From Streptomyces sp. NBC_01775 (lineage in GTDB: Bacteria; Actinomycetota; Actinomycetes; Streptomycetales; Streptomycetaceae): DNA of 64,000 nt. How positions within the stretch are numbered: the stretch's first letter is position 1; the number at the start of each line of letters is the position of its first letter. The stretch spans positions 8,928,001 through 8,992,000 of the forward strand of contig NZ_CP109104.1 in assembly GCF_035917675.1 (NCBI RefSeq), written 5' to 3'. Of the stretch, positions 16,411 to 23,220 are shown in pieces. Position numbers and translations under genes: made by a program. The notes under the pieces are model-generated. The model was not told the DNA's origin and ran no database searches. It saw nothing but the letters and a program-made list of their open reading frames with translations.

Positions 16411-17994
16411 ATGAACAGGTCCAATGGATCTTCTGTCGACTGGTCCATAACGCACGGCTCCACCCCGCCGCCCTCCACCCCGTCGTCGCCCGCCGCGTCC
16501 GACTTCCTCCAGCTCAACGCCGGCGAGGCCCCCAAAGGCGGCCTGTCCGACTGGCTCGTCCGCGAGATCCGCCGCGCCATCGCCGACGGCCGCCTGCCCA
16601 CCGGCAGCCGGCTGCCCGCCACCCGCGTCCTCGCCGCGGACCTGCGCGTCTCGCGCGGGGTGGTCACCGAGTCCTACCGCCGGCTCGTGGAGGACGGTCA
16701 CGTCATCGGCCGCGGACGCGCCGGGACCGTCGTGGCCGCCACCCCCCTCTCCGCTCCGTCCGAGCGGCGAAAGGCCGTAGGACGAAAGGAAGCTGACGAG
16801 CCGTCACACCGTGAGGCGAGCGGTGTCTTCGACAGCCCCCACCGGCTTGACACCTTCGACACCTACCGGGCCGCGCCCGCCCGCATCGACCTGTCGCCGG
16901 GCCTGCCCGACCTCGCCGCCTTCCCCCGCACCGCCTGGCTGCGCGCCGAACGCGCCGTTCTGGCCGAACTCACCCCCGGCGACTTCGGATACGGCGACCC
17001 CCGCGGCACCCCCGCACTGCGCCGCGCCGTAGCCGGCTGGCTCCGCCTCAACCGCGGCATCACCGCCGACCCCGACGACATCCTGATCGTCTCCGGCACC
17101 ACCCAGGCCCTCGGCCTCCTCGCCGAAGTGCTCCACACCCACGGCATCCACCAGCTCGCCGTCGAGGACCCCTGCTCCCTCGGCGCCCGCCAGCACCTGC
17201 GCAACCGGCACCTGGAAACCCCGCCCGTGCCCGTCGACGCCGACGGCATCAGCGTCGAGGCGCTCCGCGCCTCCGGCGTCCCCGCCGTACTGCTCACCCC
17301 CGCCCACCAGTTCCCCACCGGAGTGGTCCTCGGCGGGGAGCGGCGCCGCGCCCTGATGGACTGGGCCCGCGAAGGCGGACTCATCGTCGAGGACGACTAC
17401 GACGCCGAACACCGCTATGACCACACCCCCGTACCCGCCCTGCGCGCCATGGCCGCCGAGCACGTCTGCTACGTCGGCAGTATTTCCAAACTCCTCGCAC
17501 CCGCCCTGCGCATCGGCTGGCTCCTCGCCCCCGCCGCCCACCGCCAGGACCTCATCGACGCCAAACGCTTCGCCGACCTCGGTAACGCCGCCCTCCCGCA
17601 GCTCGTACTGGCCCGCCTGATGGAAAGCGGCGCCCTCGAACGCCACCTGCGCTTCATCCGCAGACGCCACCGTGCCCGGCGCGACGCGATGATCGCCGCC
17701 ATGCGCACCCACCTGCCGGACGCCGTCGTCCACGGCGCAGCCGCGGGCCTCCACCTCATGGTCACCTTCCCGCCCGGCACCTCCCGCCGGCTCCCGGTCG
17801 AGAGCGACACCGAACTGGCCGCCAGCGCCCTCGAACACGGCGTCAAGACCCAGCCGCTGTCGTGGCACACCCAACACCCCGGACACCCCGGCCTCGTCCT
17901 CGGCTACGCCGCGGCCCAGCCCACCGCCATCAGCCAAGGCATCGAAACCCTCGCGCGCCTCCTGCCCACCACCTCACCCCGGGCCCGCACCTGA
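16411..17994 (+). CDS. MocR/PdxR-type regulator (GntR HTH fused to a class I aminotransferase domain)
   Basis: 527 aa. The N-terminal winged helix is at about residues 45-115 (GLSDWLVREIRRAIADGRL, then LAADLRVSRGVVTESYRRLVEDGHV). A linker of about 40 residues is followed by a fold-type I aminotransferase domain with the PLP lysine at Lys360 (SISKLLAPALRIGW) and DYDAEHRYD. MocR proteins sense PLP or amino acids and control adjacent genes. Here the target should be the divergent lysE unit. GGTCCA occurs twice (16418-16423 and 16442-16447) inside the first codons. No start codon lies between there and the HTH, so the operator may overlap its own coding region. Confidence 0.9.
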   Translation: MNRSNGSSVDWSITHGSTPPPSTPSSPAASDFLQLNAGEAPKGGLSDWLVREIRRAIADGRLPTGSRLPATRVLAADLRVSRGVVTESYRRLVEDGHVIGRGRAGTVVAATPLSAPSERRKAVGRKEADEPSHREASGVFDSPHRLDTFDTYRAAPARIDLSPGLPDLAAFPRTAWLRAERAVLAELTPGDFGYGDPRGTPALRRAVAGWLRLNRGITADPDDILIVSGTTQALGLLAEVLHTHGIHQLAVEDPCSLGARQHLRNRHLETPPVPVDADGISVEALRASGVPAVLLTPAHQFPTGVVLGGERRRALMDWAREGGLIVEDDYDAEHRYDHTPVPALRAMAAEHVCYVGSISKLLAPALRIGWLLAPAAHRQDLIDAKRFADLGNAALPQLVLARLMESGALERHLRFIRRRHRARRDAMIAAMRTHLPDAVVHGAAAGLHLMVTFPPGTSRRLPVESDTELAASALEHGVKTQPLSWHTQHPGHPGLVLGYAAAQPTAISQGIETLARLLPTTSPRART

Positions 17995-18001
17995 GCATCC
18001 C

Positions 18002-18023
18002 GCCCACGGTGGCCACCGTGGGC
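18002..18023. terminator. Perfect 22-bp palindrome downstream of the MocR gene
   Basis: GCCCACGGTGG followed directly by its complement CCACCGTGGGC, 7 bp past the MocR stop. It should act as a terminator for this gene and possibly for the convergent gene. Confidence 0.75.
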
Positions 18024-18067
18024 ACCCCTCCCCGGGTCCGCGACGGCCGGCGCGGCGACCCCGCCGC

Positions 18068-18613
18068 TCAGCGGTGCCGCGGAGCGGCGTGCCCCATCAT
18101 CTCCGTGGCCTCGGTGAACGAAAATCCCAGGTCCTCATGGAGGATCCGCGTGTCATCCGCGTGCCCGGCCAGTGAATGCCCCGCCGCCCCCGCCTCTTCC
18201 GGTGCCTGCGCGCTGGTGCGGACATGACGGGTCAGCAGCCTCCAGGCATAGGCGTTGGTGTGCGGGCTGCGCAGCGCCTGCTCCCACTTCTGTGCCAGCT
18301 CCTCGAACGCCATCCGCACCACGACGTCCGCGGTCTCCGCGTCGGCCAGACGGCTGCGCGCGTACTGCTGGTAGCGGCTTTGGTAGAGCGCGCAGAAAGC
18401 GGCGAATTCCACGGACACGTCACCGTGCGGAGGTGCGGCGGAGGCATCCGGTTCGCCGCGCGATTCCCGGTCGTCCCGGTCGCGGGGTTCCTGGGGGTGT
18501 CCGTACGGGCGCTCGTCGTCGGGGCACTCCCGCGCCTCTTCCGGACCGCTCTCCTCGCCCTCGGGGCACTGCTGTGCCGGCTGTTCGCGCGACGAGAGCG
18601 AATGAACGTTCAC
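18068..18613 (-). CDS. Sigma-70 (ECF)-like protein, apparently degenerate
   Basis: 181 aa. The first 65 residues are acidic low-complexity (QPAQQCPEGEESGPEEARE). Residues about 68-135 resemble sigma region 2: VEFAAFCALYQSRYQQYARSRL and VVVRMAFEELAQKWEQAL. The C-terminal LGFSFTEATEMMGHA is reminiscent of a shortened region 4 but lacks a full helix-turn-helix. It may be an inactive sigma relative or anti-sigma-like regulator rather than a working factor. It is monocistronic with an AT-rich upstream region. The assignment is tentative. Confidence 0.5.
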   Translation of the reverse strand: MNVHSLSSREQPAQQCPEGEESGPEEARECPDDERPYGHPQEPRDRDDRESRGEPDASAAPPHGDVSVEFAAFCALYQSRYQQYARSRLADAETADVVVRMAFEELAQKWEQALRSPHTNAYAWRLLTRHVRTSAQAPEEAGAAGHSLAGHADDTRILHEDLGFSFTEATEMMGHAAPRHR

Positions 18614-18976
18614 CGTTCCCTTCCCCCTCCCATCCCTCCGTCACGGTCCGCTTTCGCCGGAAGCTACATGCCGTGCCGCCGCCACGCTACGGCTGCCCGC
18701 CGCATGCAAATTCATCGTCAATTGCACGAACAGCCACCGGAGTTGCGCAACTCCATCATTTCGAACTGACTGTCGACGCAGAGCCTATTTCCGTATCCTG
18801 TGTGAACGCAGAGGGCCACTCTTTGATCGAATCTGAACGAATACCTTCGTCAACTGCCCACCCATCATCTCGGCTCGAAATAGCGCACGCCCGCCCGGCG
18901 GGCGGCCTCCGCGAGGAATTTCACCGCGCCGGGGGATGCGGCGCCCGTGTGTTCGCTTCCTTCGGAGGTTTGCGAT
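18614..18976. other. Intergenic region, AT-richer than its surroundings
   Basis: About 360 bp between the sigma-like gene and the ribbon-helix-helix gene, which are divergent. It includes AT-rich stretches around 18700-18850 that probably hold both promoters. I see no gene. Confidence 0.5.
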
Positions 18977-19003
18977 TGGCATCATAGTGATGCCATAGTG
19001 GCA
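18977..19003. promoter_or_regulatory. Tandem TAG-centred palindromes, probable autoregulatory operator
   Basis: TGGCATCATAGTGATGCCA (18977-18995) is a perfect palindrome around TAG. TGCCA-TAG-TGGCA (18991-19003) is a second one sharing its edge. The centres, 18986 and 18997, are 11 bp apart, one helical turn. Site 2 ends 2 bp before the ATG of a ribbon-helix-helix protein gene. Confidence 0.75.
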
Positions 19004-19005
19004 CC

Positions 19006-19533
19006 ATGGATATCACGCCGTACGTCGACACCCTCCGCCGCGAACTGGCACTGGCCGCGGAGGCCGGAGGCGAGGAAACCCGAGAGGCGGGCGAACGCCT
19101 GGTCGCCTCCCTGGAGTCCGGAGTACGGCTGATGCTGCTGGAGGCCCTGTCCGCCGCGGCCGGCGAGATCACCGGCGAACTGGCCCCGGGCTCCGTGGAT
19201 GTCCGTCTGCGTGGCCGGGACCCCGAGTTCGTCGTCACCCCCGCCCCCCACGACGACTGGCCGACCGGTCCCTCTTCCCCGCCCCCCGCCCCGGCCTCTC
19301 TTGCGGACCCCGCCCCGGGGGCCGAGGAAATCTCCCGGATCAACCTGCGCCTCCCCGCCCACCTGAAGGCCAGGGCAGAGGAATCAGCCGCCCGTGAGGG
19401 CCTCTCCCTGAACGCCTGGCTGGTGCGGGTCGTCGGACGAGGGGTGGAGGGAACCGGCGGCCCCGGGTCTGGGGCAGCGGGGGGAACGGGGGGTGCTGTG
19501 CGCGGCCAGGGCTATACGGGGTGGGTGCGCTAG
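19006..19533 (+). CDS. Ribbon-helix-helix protein (HicB/Arc-like)
   Basis: 175 aa. N-terminal half (about residues 1-75) is helical and Glu/Ala-rich; a Pro-rich linker follows (about 80-105); residues about 108-145 form an RHH fold (ISRINLRLPAHLKARAEESA, then GLSLNAWLVRVV). The C-terminus is Gly-rich. In other streptomycetes such proteins are often annotated as HicB-type antitoxins and are followed by a DUF4097 gene; here the downstream partner is missing and a MITE-like element abuts the gene. The TAG stop is made of the TA target plus the first base of the element. The gene is preceded by a strong tandem palindrome, so autoregulation is likely. Confidence 0.7.
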   Translation: MDITPYVDTLRRELALAAEAGGEETREAGERLVASLESGVRLMLLEALSAAAGEITGELAPGSVDVRLRGRDPEFVVTPAPHDDWPTGPSSPPPAPASLADPAPGAEEISRINLRLPAHLKARAEESAAREGLSLNAWLVRVVGRGVEGTGGPGSGAAGGTGGAVRGQGYTGWVR

Positions 19534-19828
19534 TGCCGTGACCGGCAATGTTTGCCCGACAAGGAGCGTCGTCGTGGGGGCACCGCCCGCGCGAGCGGGG
19601 CCGAGCGTGGGGGTGCGTGCGATCGCAAGGCGGCCGGAAGTCCTTGATCGGGGTCTCCCCTGCTCTGGGGGCACCTCCCGGCCGAAGGCCGGGGGAGGAG
19701 CTGAGAGCTTGGGGAAGGAGCTACCAGGGCTTTTGGCCAACGCGGCTGGGGGCACCCCCTGCTCGGAGAGCTTGGGGGAGTGCGTGCCGGGCGGCGTGAC
19801 GGGGCAAAGCTTGCCGGGAGGGGCACTA
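19531..19828. mobile_element. MITE-like non-autonomous element, 298 bp, TA-flanked with terminal inverted repeats
   Basis: Both ends read TAGTGCC inward. Left end: GTGCC, 4 nt, CCGGCAA, 2 nt, TTTGCCC (19533-19559). Right end, complemented, gives the same blocks (19801-19826), matching about 20 of 26 positions. The flanking TA dinucleotides (19531-19532 and 19827-19828) look like a TA target duplication as in Tc1/mariner-IS630 transposition. The interior carries GC palindromes (for example CTCCCGGCC/GGCCGGGGGAG near 19677-19700) and no convincing ORF. Each end supplies a TAG stop to the flanking gene. Confidence 0.65.
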
Positions 19829-20863
19829 GGACCGGCCGCCCCGGCCGGGGCCGGCCTGCGTCCGCCTGGCCCTGGCCGCGAGCGCGCGGGTGCCCGGGGT
19901 GCAGGCGGTGAGCAGTGCCTCGCGCTGGCTTGGCGGGAGGACGTCGCTGGTGCCGCGCCGTCCACCGTCCAGGATGCCGCCCGCCGCGTCGAGCCACTCC
20001 GGGTCCGGCTCGACGCCGATGTGTCCGGCCAGGCGGGTCAGTTGGTGTTCCGGGGCTTCGAGCAGGTCCTCGAAGGCGAGCGGCATCACGGTGCCCGGCG
20101 GAAGGGCGTCCAGGTGGGACAGCCCCTCGGTGATCATGCGGGACCACAGGGCCCCGTACCGCGCGACCGGGACCGGGCGCTTCAGCGCGCCCGTCAGGTC
20201 GAAGCTGTCGTCGGCCAGCATCCGCTCCAGCTTCGCCGGTGCCTCCGGGCCGCTCCCGTGCGTGGCGTCGGCCAGGAACTCGATGAGCTGGAAGCCGGGG
20301 TGGCGGCTCATCGACAGCGCGCAGTCCGGCCCGGCCCGGTACAGGTGCACGAACCGTGCCTCGGGGAAGTGCTGCCGCAGCCGGGGCGCCAAGGAGAGCG
20401 AGAATCCTGAGCGCTCCACGACCGCGTGGCCGCCGCAGCGGGCGGACAGCTCGGCGAACAGGGCGCGGTAGTGCCCGGCCGCGGGTCCGGCGGGCCGGGC
20501 GGTGAGCACCGGCCGCAGGGCGTCGAACAGGACGTCCGGGTCGGACGTGAGATGCGGCAGTGTCGTCAGGCACAGCGCCGGGACGCCTCCGGCGCCGGTG
20601 AACCGGCCGGGGGAGCGCGGGTAGAGGTGTTCGGGCACGGGGGTGCCGTCGCGGATCATACGGTCGGCGAACGGCCGGGAGGAGGCGAGGATTTCCCAGA
20701 ACTCCTCGCCGTCGAGGTCCTGTTCGGGCAGTGCGCCCGGCTCCAGCGTGGTGAACAGCTCACTCAGGCTCAGGACCGACGGGTGCAGCCGCAGCACCCG
20801 GGACACGGCGGTGGAGCCGCAGCGGCCGGTGCCGACGACGAAGGTCAGCGGGGGGCGGGACAC
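19826..20863 (-). CDS. Sulfotransferase family protein (PAPS-dependent)
   Basis: 345 aa from a GTG at 20863, 9 nt after the dioxygenase stop. The PAPS phosphosulfate-binding loop is at residues 8-20 (FVVGTGRCGSTAV). The 3'-phosphate-binding region is plausibly FVHLYRAGPDCALSMSRHPG. The length fits bacterial Stf/LpqS-like sulfotransferases. It is the last gene of the seven-gene terpenoid-type operon, so I infer transfer of sulfate to a late intermediate or product. The stop codon TAG lies exactly at the junction with the MITE-like element, so the native C-terminus may have been altered. The substrate is unknown. Confidence 0.8.
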   Translation of the reverse strand: MSRPPLTFVVGTGRCGSTAVSRVLRLHPSVLSLSELFTTLEPGALPEQDLDGEEFWEILASSRPFADRMIRDGTPVPEHLYPRSPGRFTGAGGVPALCLTTLPHLTSDPDVLFDALRPVLTARPAGPAAGHYRALFAELSARCGGHAVVERSGFSLSLAPRLRQHFPEARFVHLYRAGPDCALSMSRHPGFQLIEFLADATHGSGPEAPAKLERMLADDSFDLTGALKRPVPVARYGALWSRMITEGLSHLDALPPGTVMPLAFEDLLEAPEHQLTRLAGHIGVEPDPEWLDAAGGILDGGRRGTSDVLPPSQREALLTACTPGTRALAARARRTQAGPGRGGRS

Positions 20864-20872
20864 GGCGCGCTC

Positions 20873-21793
20873 TCAGTAGCCGAAGCGGGCGTTGACCCGG
20901 CGCGGGTAGTACCGCTCGTCGCCGTCCCGCTCGTAGTCGGGCCGCCGCGGGGTGTCGGCTGCGGGCCGGTCGCCGACGACGGTGACGCGCCGGCCCAGCC
21001 GGTAGTCCTGGTAGTCGTTGACGGCGACGTGCTGGGTGGCCCGGTTGTCCCACAGCGCGACGGTGTAGGGGTCCCAGCGGTGGCGGCAGGTGAAACGCGG
21101 CTGCTCGGAGTGCTCGAACAGGTGCTGGAGGACGGCGTCGCTCTCGTGCCGGCTCAGCTGCGGGATGTGTGAGGTCCACATCCGGGTGACGTACAGCGAG
21201 CGGCGCCCGGTGACCGGGTGGACCCGCACCACGGGGTGCTCGGCGGACAGTTCACCGACCTGCGGGGCCTTGAGCACGTGCACGGCGGTGAGGCCGTCGA
21301 GCATCTCCCGGAAGGGTGCGGACAGCGTCTCGTGGGCGAGGTACTGGTTGCTCCACATCGTGTCGCCGCCCGCGGGCGGACAGGTGACCAGGTGCAGTAT
21401 CGAGGCGATGGGCGGATTGGGGCTGAAGGTGACGTCGATGTGCCACTCATCGGCCTTGCCTCCCTTGTCGGACTCGATCAGCGTCACCTCGGGGTGTTCC
21501 TCCAGCTTGGGCAGGAACGGGTGGACCTCGACATCGCCGAAGCGGCGGCCGAACGCCACGTGCGCCTTCGGGGTCAGGCTCTCCTGGCCGGGAAAGAACA
21601 GCACGAGGTGCTCCAGCATCAGCGCGTGGATCCGTTCGAACTGCGCGTCCGTGATCTCGTTCAGGTCGACTCCCCGCACCTCGGCGCCCAGGGCACCGGA
21701 CACGGGCCGGATGTCGAACTCCTCCTCGGGAGCGGGGGACTGCGACACGGGGGAGTGGGACATGGCGGACTGTGACACGGCGGACTGTGACAC
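20873..21793 (-). CDS. TauD/TfdA-family Fe(II)/2-oxoglutarate dioxygenase
   Basis: 306 aa from the GTG at 21793, 8 nt after GAAGGAG. The iron facial triad is His118 and Asp120 (EWHIDVTF) and His255 (NRATQHVAV); an Arg pair in YRLGRRVTVVG binds 2-oxoglutarate. The sequence is close in style to taurine dioxygenase and alkylsulfatase AtsK. Residues 1-20 are four 5-residue repeats (VSQSA, VSQSA, MSHSP, VSQSP) from a 15-bp tandem repeat, each with a possible start codon. Next to a sulfotransferase, the possible roles are hydroxylation of the terpenoid or oxidative cleavage of a sulfate ester. It is separated by 107 bp from the upstream flavoprotein gene. Confidence 0.87.
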   Translation of the reverse strand: MSQSAVSQSAMSHSPVSQSPAPEEEFDIRPVSGALGAEVRGVDLNEITDAQFERIHALMLEHLVLFFPGQESLTPKAHVAFGRRFGDVEVHPFLPKLEEHPEVTLIESDKGGKADEWHIDVTFSPNPPIASILHLVTCPPAGGDTMWSNQYLAHETLSAPFREMLDGLTAVHVLKAPQVGELSAEHPVVRVHPVTGRRSLYVTRMWTSHIPQLSRHESDAVLQHLFEHSEQPRFTCRHRWDPYTVALWDNRATQHVAVNDYQDYRLGRRVTVVGDRPAADTPRRPDYERDGDERYYPRRVNARFGY

Positions 21794-21795
21794 GG
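21736..21795. repeat. Four 15-bp tandem repeats at the start of the dioxygenase gene
   Basis: Two exact units CGGACTGTGACACGG (21766-21780 and 21781-21795) follow two diverged units (21736-21765). On the minus strand each encodes five residues and carries a GTG or ATG, giving four alternative in-frame starts. Confidence 0.8.
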
Positions 21796-21900
21796 CGGTA
21801 TCTCCTTCGTGGGGGTACGGCGTTCGGGGTTCGACGTTCAGGGGGCTGGCCGGGGCCCGGTGGCCGGCGCGGTCGGCCCGGGTGGCTGCGGACCGGTGCC

Positions 21901-23220
21901 TCAGCTGTTCACCGGCACCCGGTGGGCGCGGGGATCGGGCAGCAATCCGATCTGCTGGAGCCGGTCCAGGGGGGTCAGCGGCAGAGGCCCGAGTCCGGCC
22001 ATGTTGTGGGTGACGGTGTGCAGCAGGCGCGGGTTGGCGCCGGTACAGCGCACCGCACGGCGCCCGATCACGCGCCCGGGCCAGGCCAGATCGGTGACCA
22101 TCCGGGCCGCGTTGGCGCTCGTCCTGGCCGCCGAGGCGAGGAACGGGCGGCGCTCGGCCTGGTAGGCGGCCAAGGCGGCGTCGACGGTGGCCGCCTCCAG
22201 CCGGGGCCGGGCGGCGGCGTCCACGGTGGCCGTCGCCGGAAGCAGCCGGGCCAGCTGCTCCGCCAGCGCGGCGGCGCTGGTGATGGCGGTGTTCATGCCC
22301 TGCGCGGCCATCGGGTGCACGGCGTAGCCCGCTTCCCCGACGAGCGCCAGACCGGGCACGGTGAAGCGGCCGGCGAGGTAGCGGCTGACGGAGAAGAGCT
22401 GCCGGGTGGCCGCCGCGTCCGCCAGGCACGGGGCGAGCCCGGCGAGCCCCGGCACCTGGCCGACGGCCCGGGCGAGCCACTCGGTGAACGCGTCGCCGCC
22501 GAGCCCGCGCAGCTCGTCCGGCTCGGTCTGGAGATAGAGGCGGATCCTTCCGCCCGGCAGCGGGTAGACCAGGCGCAGCCCCCGGCCGGTGAGGTAGGCG
22601 GAGAAGTCGGCGGGAGCCGGGCCGGCCGCCGTCAGCTCGACGGAGACCAGCCGGTGCGGGTAGTCGGTCCGGCGGCCCTCGATCCCGGCGGCGCGGCGCA
22701 GCCGCGAGGAGATGCCGTCGGCGGCCACGACCAGCGGCGCGCGCACCACACGGTCGTCTCCGCCTTCACCGCCGGCCAGAACGAGCCCGCTCACCCGCCC
22801 GTCCGCCGCGCGCAGCGCCTCGCGGACGAGCGTGCCGCGGCGGATCTCCACGCAGGGCCCCAGCCCTTCGGTGAGGGCGGTGAGGATCTCCCGGTGGTCG
22901 TGGGCCAGCAGCCCGCGGTCGCCTTCGGGAAGCCGTCCGTAGTCCAGCGCCATGAGGGCCTCGCCCTCGCGGCTGCGGACGACGAGCCGGTCCAGGCCGA
23001 CACCTCCGCGCTGCCGCAGCAGCTGCTCGGTGCCCCAGCGTCGCAGCACACGAAGGGCGCCTGGCTGGAGCACCTCGCCCTTGGCGACCGCGCGGGGCGC
23101 GCGCTGTTTGTCCAGGAGCAGGACGCGCAGCCCGAGATCGCCGAGCCCGCGCGCCGCGGCCAGCCCCGCGACCCCCGCCCCGCAGACCAGGACGTCGTAG
23201 TCGGCGGAAGCTTCCGTCAT
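21901..23220 (-). CDS. FAD-dependent monooxygenase/epoxidase-like oxidoreductase
   Basis: 439 aa. The N-terminal Rossmann motif is VLVCGAGVAGLAAARGL (residues about 10-26). The second FAD motif is VVAADGISSRLRRAAG, and the GD-type motif is ALVGEAGYAVHPMAAQGMN. This is the PF01494-type group that includes UbiH, squalene epoxidase and geranylgeranyl reductase. In this operon an epoxidase acting on a polyprenyl chain before cyclisation is the natural reading. It starts with an ATGA overlap on the squalene-cyclase-like gene. No membrane helix is evident. Confidence 0.85.
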   Translation of the reverse strand: MTEASADYDVLVCGAGVAGLAAARGLGDLGLRVLLLDKQRAPRAVAKGEVLQPGALRVLRRWGTEQLLRQRGGVGLDRLVVRSREGEALMALDYGRLPEGDRGLLAHDHREILTALTEGLGPCVEIRRGTLVREALRAADGRVSGLVLAGGEGGDDRVVRAPLVVAADGISSRLRRAAGIEGRRTDYPHRLVSVELTAAGPAPADFSAYLTGRGLRLVYPLPGGRIRLYLQTEPDELRGLGGDAFTEWLARAVGQVPGLAGLAPCLADAAATRQLFSVSRYLAGRFTVPGLALVGEAGYAVHPMAAQGMNTAITSAAALAEQLARLLPATATVDAAARPRLEAATVDAALAAYQAERRPFLASAARTSANAARMVTDLAWPGRVIGRRAVRCTGANPRLLHTVTHNMAGLGPLPLTPLDRLQQIGLLPDPRAHRVPVNS

